DNA of 64,000 bases from NCBI RefSeq assembly GCF_049331405.1, contig NZ_CP186275.1, positions 186,001-250,000 on the forward strand. Direction: 5' to 3'. Position 1 is the stretch's first letter. Each line of letters begins with the position of its first letter. The notes beneath the pieces were generated by a model, which searched no databases, was not told where the DNA came from, and worked only from the letters and a program-made list of their open reading frames with translations. This DNA comes from PoT sp049331405. GTDB taxonomy: Bacteria > Planctomycetota > Planctomycetia > Isosphaerales > Isosphaeraceae. This document shows, piece after piece, positions 8,361-18,412 of this stretch. The position numbers were made by a program, and so were the translations under genes.

Positions 8361-9527
8361 ATGAGTACGGATGGCCATTGGAGTCCGGCCGGGGCACGAG
8401 CCAAGCACGGCCTTTCGCTCTCCCCTGACGAGCTGACGAAGATCAGGGAGAAATTCCCGGCGAGCTCGTCTCCCAAGGAAGGAGTCTTCCTCGCAGACGG
8501 GGTCTTCGAGGGGGGCGGCGTGCTGGGACTCGCATTCCTCGGCGCGGCCAGGTGCTGCGACGAGATCGGGATCCGGTGGAAGGGGCTGGCGGGGACGTCG
8601 GCGGGGGCGATCACGGCCTCCCTGCTGGCCGCATTCGCGGACATCGACGCATTGGAGGCGATCTTCGGCGGGGTCGACTTCCAACGCTTCATCGGCGAGA
8701 AGACGAACTGGCGAATCCTCGACTTCAACCCCAACGACGACCTCGATCACCCGGTCCAGATGCTCTTGCGGTTGTTCGTCGCACAGCAGTTGGGGCAGTT
8801 CTCCTCGGATCCGTTCGCCCAATGGCTCGGAGGAGCGCTGAAGCAAGCCGGCGTGGACACATTCAAGGACGTCAGCAAGGGCGATCCGGATCGGACGCTG
8901 AAGGTTGTCGTATCGGACCTCACGCGTGGCCAGATGCTCGTCCTCCCCGACAACCTCAACGGGGATGAGCAGGGCACGTTTTCGGTCGCGGAGGCCGTGC
9001 GCCTCTCCATGAGCATTCCCCTGTTCTTCGCCCCGGGGAAGTTGCACGGCGATGTCATCGTCGACGGCGGCATCCTGAGCAACTTCCCCGTCTGGATCTT
9101 CGACGAGACCGATCCCACGAAGCAGCCCCCGTGGCCGACCTTCGGATTCCGGCTCTTCGACGAGGGGGCCGGCAAGCCGATGCAGATCGAGAGCGCGCCC
9201 GACATCCTCAAGGCCATGTTCAAGACCATGATGTATGCCCATGACCGTCACAACTTGAGCGTCTCCAAGCGCACGCGGACGATCAACGTGGACGTGACGG
9301 ATGTCGGCGTGTCCGTGACCCAGTTCAGCCTCTCCGACCTGCAGAAGGACGAGCTGTACCGACGGGGCTACGAGAGCACGAAGCGCTACCTCCTCGACGA
9401 ATGGAGCTGGGAGCAGCACCTGGAGTCGCGAGGTTTCGCGGGCAAGTCATCGGCCGGCGTGCCGACACCCGAGCTGGGCCGAGGACGATCAGCAGGCCTC
9501 AACCTGGAACCAGATTCACACCTATGA
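8361..9527 (+). CDS. patatin-like phospholipase
   Basis: Patatins are Ser/Asp-dyad acyl hydrolases of membrane lipids. The 388 residues contain the oxyanion loop GGGVLG (51-56), the nucleophile elbow GTSAG (Ser80) and the catalytic aspartate in DGG (Asp235), so the enzyme looks intact. There is no signal peptide, so it is probably cytoplasmic or membrane-associated. An 'FDETDPTK..WPTFGFRLFD' stretch and C-terminal helices follow the core. The stop overlaps the start of the next gene as ATGA (9524-9527), indicating translational coupling with a 1367-residue membrane protein. No cyclase or NTase that would make it a CBASS effector is adjacent. Confidence 0.9.
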   Translation: MSTDGHWSPAGARAKHGLSLSPDELTKIREKFPASSSPKEGVFLADGVFEGGGVLGLAFLGAARCCDEIGIRWKGLAGTSAGAITASLLAAFADIDALEAIFGGVDFQRFIGEKTNWRILDFNPNDDLDHPVQMLLRLFVAQQLGQFSSDPFAQWLGGALKQAGVDTFKDVSKGDPDRTLKVVVSDLTRGQMLVLPDNLNGDEQGTFSVAEAVRLSMSIPLFFAPGKLHGDVIVDGGILSNFPVWIFDETDPTKQPPWPTFGFRLFDEGAGKPMQIESAPDILKAMFKTMMYAHDRHNLSVSKRTRTINVDVTDVGVSVTQFSLSDLQKDELYRRGYESTKRYLLDEWSWEQHLESRGFAGKSSAGVPTPELGRGRSAGLNLEPDSHL

Positions 9528-12500
9528 ACGACACGGATCGAAGGCCGACGCTCTGGATGTTCATCCTCGTCCTGCTCGGGCTCTACGCGATGCCCCGGGG
9601 GCCGTCCGACTCGACCGACGCATCGAAGGCCGGGGGCAAGCCATCCGACCCCGCCAGGGCGATCCCCGCTGCTAGCCCGATCTCCCCGGGCGCGAGCGAA
9701 TCGATCGAGCGGCTCCTTCGCGACTATTTCTCCCTGGACTCTCGGGCCGGAGCGGTCGAGCCGAGCGCCCCCTCGCCGGGGCCGAGGAGCATCGACAAGA
9801 TCCTCGGGAGTGAAGTCCCCCGCGCCAAAATCCCCCCGATCCGCTGCCTGGTCGGCACCCTGGCCGACCCCATCGGCACGACCAGCGACTACCACTTCGA
9901 CGAGGGGCTCACGGCGATCCTGCGCGGCGTCGAGGCCCAGAGTTACGTCCTCGACCGCTATCGCCTCCCCTGGCAACGGTATGTCGCCACCTCGCAGCCC
10001 GGGAGCCCCTCGAGTTCCTCGGGGAGGCTGGCGACCCCGAATCCGGGCGAACCCGGGCTGCTGATCTGCCGGTTCACGCCCGAAGATCCCGGGGGCAAGA
10101 TGGCACCCCTGCTACTGATCTTCCTCGTGCCCGAGTCTCCGACATCGGGGCTCGACAAGGGGGCACTCGCGGCAAGCCTCGACTGGGCCGAAGCGCTCGA
10201 TGACCACAAGCGAGTCCCCGCAGGCGATCGTCCCGAGTCCTATCGCCCCTTCAACATCCTCGGCCCGGCGTATACCGGGTCGCAGGACTCGCTCGAGCGG
10301 GGGCTCCAGGACTGGACAAGACGAAGGCGATTGGCCCATCCGCTCCCCTCGATCGCGACGACGGCCGGGACGATCTCCGAGATTATCAACCATGCGACGA
10401 AACGGCTTCGCCGAGTCTCCAAGGACGTGATGGCTCGAAGGAGCCTGATCGACCTGCACGACCGAAACCGACCTGCATTCAAGTCGGCGATCAAGATCGT
10501 CTTGCGAGCCATGTCGCAACTCAATGGGGTGTTCCCGGAGATCCTGGCTCAACTCGGTCGAGTTGCCCCCAGGCCCTATTTCGAGGTGGTCTCCGGCTCG
10601 GCCTCCGGAATCTCGAAGCAGTCGCTCATCGATAAACTGAAAGATAGTTCGGCATTGATCCGCTATCGGACGACGATCCACAGCCAGGATGCCGTCGAGC
10701 GCGCGATGTTCAAATTCCTCAATGCCTACGACGACGCCGGGCCGCATATTGCCTTGTTATATGAATCGAACACCGGCTATGGTCAGATCGCGAAAGATGT
10801 GAATGGCAAGAGAGGCAAGAAGGATAAGAACGTCTCCGATCACACGAATATCCACCGCTACCCGTTCCCGCAGAATATCTCGACCATCAGGTCCCTTTAC
10901 GAGAGGCAAGGCGCCAATCGCGGGGCCTCGCAGTTCTTGCCGCCGAGTGAGCGACTCGTCCCGGGGTCGGACCACGCCAAATTCCCGCTCGACCTCATCG
11001 CCCCCCAGACCCCCGAGTTCACCACACCGGTGGATGAACTCGTCATCGACGAGATCCTGCTGGACATCAGCCGTCGGAACATTCAGACGGTCGGGATCGC
11101 CGCGACCGATGTACGTGACCTGATCTTCCTGGCGGGGAAAATCCGCCAGATGATCCCCGATGCGCGTATCTTCACCACCGAGAACGACCTGGTCTTCACG
11201 CATCCCGAGAGGATCTCCGACCTCCGCGGCATGTTCGTCGCCTCGACGTATCCCCTCCTCCCCAGTAACCAGTCGTGGAGCTACCCTTACTCCGGAGAAC
11301 GAAGCCGGGTCTTCTTCCCCAGCGGGGATGCGCAAGGGATCTACAACGCGACCGTCCTCCAACTCCACGACCTGATCGGCAATCGTGCCGATGCTGACAT
11401 ACCCTTCGTGGAATATGGTCGCCCCTTTGCACTGCGCTGCGGACAGGAACGGCAGGGGACCTGCCCTCCCATCTGGATCAGCGTGGTCGGGAACCACGGG
11501 ATCTATCCCATCCATGTCGAACTCGACTCGAGCCCCAAGCATCCCGAGTGCGATGGGGCGAGAGAAAAATGCAATAACAACACACTCTATAAACACTCTT
11601 GCACGATAAACAAGCCTGCCTGCTGCAAGCCCAAAATCCCCAAGCTCTACTATCCGATCTTCCGCCAGGGCTGGCTCGCCCTGTTCCTCGGCCTCTCGGC
11701 GGTCTGCACGGTACTCGTGGGGATCGCCTTCATCCAGGTCGTATGGGCCCGACGCCTGAGAGGCGGCGACCCCAAGCTGAAGCTCTCGAAGTGGCCGCAA
11801 TCCCTCAAGCGTCTGGCCATCTTCCTGAATTGGGCGCCTGCGAAGGGCTCGACATCGCAGGGTCGCTTCCAGGGCCCTGGGGGATATCTCGCCTGTTCAT
11901 TGCTATATACAGGAATCATCTACTTTTTTACATCTTACCCTGTCTTGCGGCTCGCCTGGATCGCGGTACCCTGGGATTACTCCAGCCTGTATTTCTGGCT
12001 GTTCTTGATCTCGGCGGCGATCCTCATCGCCTTGCTCCTCGGGGCGATCGCCGCGTTCCTGGTCTGGATCGATAAAGCCGGCAGGGAAGCGTCGACTCGC
12101 CCCGCCCCGAAGGCGAAGCCGTCGTACGTCCTCGCCCTGGACTATCATGGGCCGCTCGCGTCGCTTTATCAGTTGCGGATCTGGATCCGTCGCCATGCCG
12201 AGGTCCTGTTCACGGGGATGCTCGTCGCGGTCGGCGTGGCCATTATCGCGGTCGGGAGCCATCTCGAGGGGATCCCACTTCCAGACGTCGACCTCCAGAG
12301 TGACCAAGTCGACCGGATCCTGACGCTCTACCGGGCGAATTCACTACCCAGCGGCGTCTCGCCCGTCTTCTCGTTGCTGTTCCTGGCGATAGCCGGGCTC
12401 GGATGGGCCTGGTCACGCCTTTACAGCAGATTTGTGCTGGAACAGGCTACGCCCCCGGGGCCCAAGCACGTGAACTATCCCACGGACTCCAAAGCACGCG

Positions 12501-13627
12501 ACTATTGGGCGTGGTCGGACGCCTTCAAGGATCGCCTCGCCTTTGAACGCACGATGGGCGCGCCCTGGCGTGAGCTCATCGAACGATATCCGATATTCCC
12601 GATCCTGGTCATCGCCTTCGACGCAATCCTCCTGTTCGTGCCCATGTTCAGGAGAGTCCAGTTCCGGTCCGTCGACCAGAGTTGGATAACGATCTGCCTG
12701 ACGATTTTATACGCGGTGGTGTTCGTGGGCCTGACCCTCCACTGCCTCCAGGTCATCCTCATCTGGGTGCGGATGAGTCGACTGTTGCAACGGATCGCCA
12801 GGCTTCCTCTCCTCGGCGCGATGGACCGGCTCCCGCAGACGGTGGTGCGATGGATGTATCAGATCCCCAAGCCCGACGGCGGGCGTTTCGAGATGATCTG
12901 GAGGCAGGCCATGGCCCTGAAGGTCCGTAGCGACGATTCCATCTTCAAAGAACTCGTCAGTTCCGGGATCAAAATCGGATCGGACGAGTGGGACGAGCTC
13001 CTGAAAAACCTGGATGAGCTGCAACCATCCTTGAAGGACGACCCTCTCAAGCACTTGCGCCCGATCCTCCTCGAGCACTGGCGTAGGCAACCCGTGGCGT
13101 CCATGTTCGTCGGCTCGACTAAAAGCTCGGGAGGGCAAGGCGAGGGGAATCGGGACAATTCCGCCGGAGACGCCTCATCGAAGAAGCCCACCGCGGAGGA
13201 AAAACGGAAGGCGAAGCTCGATGAATGGATCAAGCAGGCCGAGGACCTCGTCGCCCTGGTCACCCTGCGATGGCTGGCGGCCTCGCTCTCGCAGATCTGG
13301 CTGATGATCGCCTACCTCGTCGGCGGCACGATCTGTGCCTTGCTCGCGGTGAGTTCCTATCCATTCCCCTCGCAAGGCCGGCTGCTGGGCGGGATGGCCG
13401 CGCTGATCGTGTTCATGGTCCTGACGATCATCACGATCGTCCTGGCGGTGAACCGCGACGAGGTCATCAGCCGGGTGGCCAACACGACACCCCATCGCGT
13501 CACCATCGACCAGCCCCTGATGACGAGCCTCGTCGCGTACGTCGTCCCCCTCATCGGGGCCCTGGCGGTGCTGTCGGTCGACCTCTCCGACATCCTGCGC
13601 ACGTGGCTCGGCCCCATCCTTCGCTGA
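9524..13627 (+). CDS. giant multi-pass membrane protein coupled to patatin; unknown family
   Basis: The product has 1367 residues. A membrane anchor near the N-terminus (LWMFILVLLGLYAM) is followed by about 680 hydrophilic residues. Within these, residues about 500-620 (NIQTVGIAATDVRDLIFLAGKI, then DARIFTTENDL, VASTYPLLPSN) resemble the alternating strand/helix pattern of periplasmic-binding or ANF-receptor folds; this is inference. A Cys-rich patch (about 670-705) precedes roughly ten membrane segments between residues 709 and 1360, with a charged loop (KSSGGQGEGNRDNSAGD...EEKRKAKLDEW) near 1200-1240. The start overlaps the patatin stop, so the two proteins are probably made together. I do not recognise the family. 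A membrane sensor controlling or delivering the lipase is one plausible reading. Confidence 0.8.
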   Translation: MNDTDRRPTLWMFILVLLGLYAMPRGPSDSTDASKAGGKPSDPARAIPAASPISPGASESIERLLRDYFSLDSRAGAVEPSAPSPGPRSIDKILGSEVPRAKIPPIRCLVGTLADPIGTTSDYHFDEGLTAILRGVEAQSYVLDRYRLPWQRYVATSQPGSPSSSSGRLATPNPGEPGLLICRFTPEDPGGKMAPLLLIFLVPESPTSGLDKGALAASLDWAEALDDHKRVPAGDRPESYRPFNILGPAYTGSQDSLERGLQDWTRRRRLAHPLPSIATTAGTISEIINHATKRLRRVSKDVMARRSLIDLHDRNRPAFKSAIKIVLRAMSQLNGVFPEILAQLGRVAPRPYFEVVSGSASGISKQSLIDKLKDSSALIRYRTTIHSQDAVERAMFKFLNAYDDAGPHIALLYESNTGYGQIAKDVNGKRGKKDKNVSDHTNIHRYPFPQNISTIRSLYERQGANRGASQFLPPSERLVPGSDHAKFPLDLIAPQTPEFTTPVDELVIDEILLDISRRNIQTVGIAATDVRDLIFLAGKIRQMIPDARIFTTENDLVFTHPERISDLRGMFVASTYPLLPSNQSWSYPYSGERSRVFFPSGDAQGIYNATVLQLHDLIGNRADADIPFVEYGRPFALRCGQERQGTCPPIWISVVGNHGIYPIHVELDSSPKHPECDGAREKCNNNTLYKHSCTINKPACCKPKIPKLYYPIFRQGWLALFLGLSAVCTVLVGIAFIQVVWARRLRGGDPKLKLSKWPQSLKRLAIFLNWAPAKGSTSQGRFQGPGGYLACSLLYTGIIYFFTSYPVLRLAWIAVPWDYSSLYFWLFLISAAILIALLLGAIAAFLVWIDKAGREASTRPAPKAKPSYVLALDYHGPLASLYQLRIWIRRHAEVLFTGMLVAVGVAIIAVGSHLEGIPLPDVDLQSDQVDRILTLYRANSLPSGVSPVFSLLFLAIAGLGWAWSRLYSRFVLEQATPPGPKHVNYPTDSKARDYWAWSDAFKDRLAFERTMGAPWRELIERYPIFPILVIAFDAILLFVPMFRRVQFRSVDQSWITICLTILYAVVFVGLTLHCLQVILIWVRMSRLLQRIARLPLLGAMDRLPQTVVRWMYQIPKPDGGRFEMIWRQAMALKVRSDDSIFKELVSSGIKIGSDEWDELLKNLDELQPSLKDDPLKHLRPILLEHWRRQPVASMFVGSTKSSGGQGEGNRDNSAGDASSKKPTAEEKRKAKLDEWIKQAEDLVALVTLRWLAASLSQIWLMIAYLVGGTICALLAVSSYPFPSQGRLLGGMAALIVFMVLTIITIVLAVNRDEVISRVANTTPHRVTIDQPLMTSLVAYVVPLIGALAVLSVDLSDILRTWLGPILR

Positions 13628-13654
13628 GCGTCGACAACCGGCGTCGCGACGCAG

Positions 13655-13697
13655 GAAGGGCCGCGGCGTCGGGGGTTTCCCGAGGCCGCGGCCCTTC
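13655..13697. terminator. bidirectional hairpin between convergent genes
   Basis: GAAGGGCCGCGGC (13655-13667) pairs with GCCGCGGCCCTTC (13685-13697). It sits between the convergent stops of the giant membrane protein (13627) and the VWA gene (13750), so it could terminate both transcripts. Confidence 0.7.
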
Positions 13698-13749
13698 GCG
13701 ATGCGGTTCCAAGATGCAGGATCGACGTCCTGTGCATGTCAAGGGAGGC

Positions 13750-15384
13750 TCAGCGGGCCTCGTCGAGCGGCTTGATGATCAGGTTGCCCTCGATCGGGTC
13801 ATCGGCGTTGACCTGGACGCGGAGGAGGAGGTCCTGCTCGTCGGCGAGGATCAGCTTGGACTCGATCGACAGGAGCTTCTCCGAGCTGTACCTGCTGCCG
13901 ATCCGCTTGATGTCCACGCCGTACTCATTCGCCTCGTCGAGGTAGGCCCCGAAGTTGCCCGACGCCTGCGGCGATGCGAACTGGAACGAGATGGTGTAAT
14001 CTCCCGCTTCGAGCTTCGTCCTGAGGAAGATGGTCCGCGTGTCGATGCTCTTCGGGTCGAGCTTCACCGGCACCGCCTTGCCCACCTCGAACGCGTGGAA
14101 GTCGAGCGAGGCGCGGCCGAGGTGCGGGCTGGGCACCGCGTCGCTCTTGAAGACGCCGAAGCGGTAGTCGACGATGCTGCTCCCGTTCGACACCGTGATG
14201 ACGTGCTTGCCGGGCTCGAGCTTGACCTTCGCCGCCCCACGCGTGATCCAATCGATATCATTGGTGGCGAAGGCCCTGTCGCCGTCGACCTGGCAGACGA
14301 ACTGCAGGTTCGAGCTACGCTTGTCGGAACGCTCGATGTCGCCCACGAGGACATACTCGCCCGCCGGCCCGTCGAAGACGAAGTGGTGGGCCTTGCCCTC
14401 GCCGAGCCTGCCGCCCGCGTACTTGCCCAGCTCGAGGGGGGCGGGCTTGCTTGGGTCGTTGCTCGGTTTGATGTTGGACTTCTCGGCCGTCGGCCGCTTG
14501 TCGACCGGCTCGGCGATGGTCTCGCTGACGACCTTGATGGTCCGGACCAGGTCCGCCGCCTTCTTCGCCGCGTAGAACTCCCCCTTGCCGGCCTTGGCGA
14601 TGTTCGAGACCGCGGCCGACTCCTGCTCGTTCAGGTCGAACCCGATGACGTTGACGCCCCCCTTGACCTTCTCGTTCGAGACGAGGGTCGCGGCGGCCTT
14701 CACCGGGTCGCCGGAGCACGTCTCCATGCCGTCGGTGATCAGCACGACCTTCGCGAGCCCCGTGGCCGACTTGAGGGCCTCATCGGCCTTCGAGATCGCC
14801 AGGGCAATCGGGGTGTTCCCGACCGGCTGGATCTGGTCGATCATCTTCGCGAGCTCCTGGCGTCCCGCGGCGTCGAGCGACTCGAGGGGGCGGAGGATCT
14901 CGGCGGCCTCGCAGGCCTGTTCCTTGTTATGCCCGTAGGTGATGAAGGCGAGTTGGCGGCCGTCGGGGATGGCCTCGATCAGGTCGAGCGCGGCCTGCTT
15001 CGCGACATCCCACTTCGACTTGCCGTCGGCCGTCCGGTCACGCATGCTGCCGGAGCAGTCGAGGATCAGGGCGAAGTCGGTGAAGTCGCTCGAGGCGACC
15101 GCCTTCGCGTCGTTCTTCCCCTTCTTCTGCAGGGCCTCGATCAGGGCGTCGGAGGCCCCCTTCGACTTCAGGAGCTTGACCTGATCGGCCCCGAGCGTGA
15201 AGACGGTCGGCGAGTCGTTCACGATCTTGAGGATCTTCGACTCCTTCACCTCGAGGTCGAGATACTCCACGACCTTCTCGAAGCTCAGGGCAGGGCCGTC
15301 CGCCATGGCGGAGCCGGCGACGAGGACCGCAAGCCCGAAGGCCGCGGCGACGAACTTCCACTTCCAGGACGGGGGGATCCGCAT
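13750..15384 (-). CDS. exported von Willebrand factor type A domain protein
   Basis: A 544-residue protein. A signal peptide (FVAAAFGLAVLVAGSAMADG) is followed by a short helical region (about 35-90), then a VWA domain (about 100-275) with an intact MIDAS motif D109-C-S-G-S113, a threonine in VGNTPIA, and VVLITDGMETC. VWA domains bind proteins through a MIDAS metal. The C-terminal 250 residues form two beta-rich stretches (KAHHFVFDGPAGEYVLVGDI; FHAFEVGKAVPVKLDPKSIDTR) that look like pre-peptidase-type modules. The start is ATG 15384, with AAAGGAC eight bases upstream. Earlier in-frame ATGs would precede the signal peptide by too much. The partner and function are unknown. Confidence 0.8.
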   Translation of the reverse strand: MRIPPSWKWKFVAAAFGLAVLVAGSAMADGPALSFEKVVEYLDLEVKESKILKIVNDSPTVFTLGADQVKLLKSKGASDALIEALQKKGKNDAKAVASSDFTDFALILDCSGSMRDRTADGKSKWDVAKQAALDLIEAIPDGRQLAFITYGHNKEQACEAAEILRPLESLDAAGRQELAKMIDQIQPVGNTPIALAISKADEALKSATGLAKVVLITDGMETCSGDPVKAAATLVSNEKVKGGVNVIGFDLNEQESAAVSNIAKAGKGEFYAAKKAADLVRTIKVVSETIAEPVDKRPTAEKSNIKPSNDPSKPAPLELGKYAGGRLGEGKAHHFVFDGPAGEYVLVGDIERSDKRSSNLQFVCQVDGDRAFATNDIDWITRGAAKVKLEPGKHVITVSNGSSIVDYRFGVFKSDAVPSPHLGRASLDFHAFEVGKAVPVKLDPKSIDTRTIFLRTKLEAGDYTISFQFASPQASGNFGAYLDEANEYGVDIKRIGSRYSSEKLLSIESKLILADEQDLLLRVQVNADDPIEGNLIIKPLDEAR

Positions 15385-16747
15385 CGTCGTGTCCTTTGCA
15401 GTTAGACCGCCTACGGGATGTGATGCCAGTCGAGTGTTCATTCGTGAGCCTTCGGCCCATCCGTCGCCCGATCGCCCGCCGGCGACAGAAGGCCCGCGGC
15501 GCGCGGAGGCTCTCCGGCTGGCGCCGCTCGTCGCAAGATGACGGACATCGCCCGCATCTTGTGACACTTCGTTTCATGAATTGCCGAGTTTGGAACTCAT
15601 GTAAACGTGAAGTCAATTCATCCATCCAGGCGCCAGTCGCCGGGATGTGTTTTTAGGCGAAGTCTGGGCGGGGTGCGGCCCGACCTGGCGCTTTGGCTTT
15701 TCATTTTTTGAAGTGCAGATTCTTCGAAGCAAAAACGCCTAGGGTGGGCCCCGCGGAACGGCCGTCCACGCCCCCACTGAAACGATGGCAGGCTCGTCCG
15801 AGGCCACTGCCATTCGTGAGCTCGGGTCATGGCCACCAGACTCCGCCCCAATGCCCGCTCGCCTGTACCTCCGCAGAGTAATCACCATTGGCACGGAAAC
15901 CGGACACTCCCTCCCGTTTTTTTTGACGACTCTCGTCGATCGTGAACGTACATCCCGGCGCCGATTCACCACAGAGCCTTCGAAACCACGACGAGAGCGA
16001 GCGGAATCACGCCCAACCGATTCGCGGCCCCGGGAAACGACCAGCCGCCGACCACGGTTCGCCCCGCCTCTCCATAGAAGCTGGGTAGCCGTGGTCGGGA
16101 CGATCAGGGTCGAGCAGCGATGAGAGGTCGATTGCAATGACCCAGACCGTTTAGCCGTGGCCTGGTTTGCAATCCTTCGTGATCGAGGCGGCTAATGCAG
16201 TCGATTCGGGGTACGTCCGCGGACGCCCGCTCGGCCGAGTGCCCGAGCCCGACTGAGACGGCCGCGCCGCTGGCAGCCATCGGGCTTCATGCTTCGGCGG
16301 CGATCGGATGTCCAGACGTTTGACTCATTCAGCCATTGATGACCAACTTCTCACGCCCGCAAGTTTTGAGTACGACGAATCCCAAAACTGACGGCATCGT
16401 GCTAGATATTTGCGCAATAGCTGCCAAAGCCTCTCGCCATGCCTGAAATAATGCGGTCGAAGTAGGCTCCTGGCGATCTCGAAGCGCACTGCCGGCCGGC
16501 GGGCTGCGCATCTGAGCCGAGGATGGAGAGCTCGGCGAAAACTCTCGAAACTTTCACATCATCTCTTCTTCGATTCCACGCAATCTCCTGGTACTGATGA
16601 AACCCCGGCGATCATTCAACCAATGCTTGCTTGCCGGGATACGTGCGCGATGATCAAACTTCGCAGCCCCACCCCGCCCGATCCGCGTCGCCCTCAGCGA
16701 CGCCGGACATGCAACCCGTGAAGGCCTAGAGATTCGTGAGATTCCCG
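15385..16747. other. gene-free stretch of about 1.3 kb
   Basis: Between the VWA gene and the lipoprotein gene. Short overlapping frames on both strands (e.g. 15739-16137 minus, 15785-16123 plus) mirror each other and lack coding character. No repeats, RNA genes or strong hairpins were seen. Promoters for both divergent genes are presumably here. Confidence 0.45.
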
Positions 16748-17194
16748 ATGAACGGCGCGCCGCGAGTCACCTCCTGGCTTGCCGCATGCGCCTTGATCTG
16801 CGGCTGCGGCGATGGGGATGGGCTCAAGCGAGAGGCGGTTTCCGGCAAGGTCACGTACGCCGGAAAGCCCGTGGAAAAGGGCTCGATCCAGTTCCAGCCG
16901 CAGGACGCCGACCAGAAGGCGGGCGCCTGGGGCGAGATCGTCGACGGTGCCTATTCCATCGCGGCCTCGACCGGCCCTGTCGCGGGCGATTACACCGTCG
17001 CGATCTACTCCGCTTCGAGCCAATCCGCCGCGGCCGACGCCCTCCCGGGCGACGACGCGGGGATGTCCGACCCCCGGGCGATCCCCGACGACTACAACGT
17101 CAAGAGCACGCTCAAGGCGACGATCGAGCCGGCCAAGCCCAACGAGCTGAATTACGACCTGAAGCCGACCTCCTCCGCCCGCAAGGGTCGATGA
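16748..17194 (+). CDS. planctomycete lipoprotein with carboxypeptidase-regulatory-like fold
   Basis: A 148-residue protein. The N-terminus carries a lipobox (I-C-G-Cys20) after a short hydrophobic stretch, so it is probably lipid-anchored. The body follows the pattern of small planctomycete lipoproteins: VSGKVTYAGKPVEKGSIQFQP, then GAYSIAASTGPVAGDYTVAIYS, and a closing GxY/LNYDLKP strand, as in carboxypeptidase regulatory-like beta-sandwiches. ATG 16748 is preferred over GTG 16736. It lies 86 bases before a DUF1559 gene; this pairing is common in planctomycetes and suggests a joint envelope role that remains uncharacterised. Confidence 0.75.
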   Translation: MNGAPRVTSWLAACALICGCGDGDGLKREAVSGKVTYAGKPVEKGSIQFQPQDADQKAGAWGEIVDGAYSIAASTGPVAGDYTVAIYSASSQSAAADALPGDDAGMSDPRAIPDDYNVKSTLKATIEPAKPNELNYDLKPTSSARKGR

Positions 17195-17280
17195 TCCCGC
17201 CCCGCCGAACTTCCCGAGCGTAACCCCAACCTACGCCTCCATCCGCCCCCTCTCCATCGAATATGGAATACGAGACCATC

Positions 17281-18279
17281 ATGAATCGATCGTATCGTCG
17301 TGGCTTCACCCTGATCGAGCTGCTGGTGGTGATCGCCATCATCGCTGTGCTGATCGCCCTCTTGCTGCCGGCCGTGCAGGCCGCGCGCGAGGCCGCTCGC
17401 CGCATCCAGTGCACGAACAACCTGAAGCAGATCGGCCTGGGAATGGCCAACTACGAGAGCACCAACAACAACCTCCCGGCCGGCATCAAGGGGTGCTGCT
17501 GGGGCACCTGGGTCGTCTTCATCCTCCCCGCGATGGAGCAGACGGCCGCGTTCAACGGGTGGAACTACAACGGGGATAACTCCACCGCCGGCGCCCCGGG
17601 CGGCTCCAACTCCACCGACCTCCGCTATGGCGGTGCCGCCAATACCACCATCTCTCGGACGATCTTCAGCAACTACCTCTGCCCGAGCGACATCCCGGCG
17701 AAGCCTCTCTCGGGGATCCCTTCGTATAATTACGCCGCGAACTTCGGCAACACCACCTTCTATCAGATCGCCACCACCGGCACCGGCACCGGCGCGGTGA
17801 ACTTCCTCAAGGCCCCGTTCAGCGACATGTGGCCCGCCACGGCGGTCAGCGGCGGCCCGAAGGGGTACACCGTCTCGCAGTATGGCGTCGTGACCTTCGC
17901 TCAGATCACCGACGGCACCAGCAACACGGTGCTCGTCTCCGAGATCCAGCAGGGGCAGTCGACGAGCGACCTCCGAGGCTTCGTCCACTGGGGTTACGCC
18001 GCCGCGTTCGAGACCACCCTCGCGCCGAACAGCCCGCTGCCGGACGTCCTCTGGTCGACCTACTGCGACCCGAAGAACCTGAACGGCGCCCCGCCTTGCA
18101 TCATCCAGAGCAAGGCCGCCAACACGGTCCTCGGCTCGCGCAGCCGACACCCCGGCGGCGTCAACAGCGTCTTCGCCGACGGCCACGTCCAGTTCGTCAA
18201 GAACTCCATCAGCCTCCCCGTCTGGCGAGGCCTCGGCTCCATCGGCGGCGGCGAGGTCATCAGCTCCGACGCCTACTGA
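17281..18279 (+). CDS. DUF1559 prepilin-like protein
   Basis: The 332 residues begin with a type IV prepilin-like leader: basic MNRSYRR, then GFTLIELLVVIAIIAVLIALL, expected to be cut after the glycine by a prepilin peptidase. Next comes the family's AVQAAREAARR-QCTNNLKQ helix. The C-terminal HPGGVNSVFADGHVQF matches the H-x9-DG motif that defines these pseudopilin-like proteins. Planctomycetes encode dozens of them, of unknown function, probably in the cell envelope. The start at 17281 was chosen because an upstream ATG (17263) would extend the leader unusually. It follows a lipoprotein gene and is ended by a hairpin at 18363-18412. Confidence 0.92.
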   Translation: MNRSYRRGFTLIELLVVIAIIAVLIALLLPAVQAAREAARRIQCTNNLKQIGLGMANYESTNNNLPAGIKGCCWGTWVVFILPAMEQTAAFNGWNYNGDNSTAGAPGGSNSTDLRYGGAANTTISRTIFSNYLCPSDIPAKPLSGIPSYNYAANFGNTTFYQIATTGTGTGAVNFLKAPFSDMWPATAVSGGPKGYTVSQYGVVTFAQITDGTSNTVLVSEIQQGQSTSDLRGFVHWGYAAAFETTLAPNSPLPDVLWSTYCDPKNLNGAPPCIIQSKAANTVLGSRSRHPGGVNSVFADGHVQFVKNSISLPVWRGLGSIGGGEVISSDAY

Positions 18280-18362
18280 GCCCCGCTTTGCATGGCTTTC
18301 GATCGCATCGCATCCTGATATGTGCGATCGGTTGAGCAACATCGAATCGAAGACGGTCGGCC

Positions 18363-18412
18363 CGACCGGGGCGATTGGCGCTTTCCCAAAGCCGCCAACC
18401 GCCCCGATCGGA
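18363..18412 (+). terminator. long imperfect hairpin after the DUF1559 gene
   Basis: CCGACCGGGGCGATTGGCG (from 18363) pairs, with a few mismatches, with CCGCCAACCGCCCCGATCGG (to about 18412). A GTTT run follows shortly after. It is placed 80 bases beyond the DUF1559 stop, and the rest of the gap to hpnH holds nothing else recognisable. Confidence 0.6.

Noticed and set aside
8361..13627. Calling the patatin pair a CBASS system
   Set aside because: No CD-NTase, Cap2/Cap3 or HORMA/TRIP13 genes are nearby, and the partner is a membrane protein of unknown type.
13225..15405. A 726-codon plus-strand frame across the VWA gene
   Set aside because: It lies antisense to a gene with a signal peptide and an intact MIDAS motif, and its product is low-complexity Arg/Leu/Asp.
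17152..18342. A 396-codon minus-strand frame over the DUF1559 gene
   Set aside because: Antisense of a gene with both DUF1559 signatures; no ribosome binding site.
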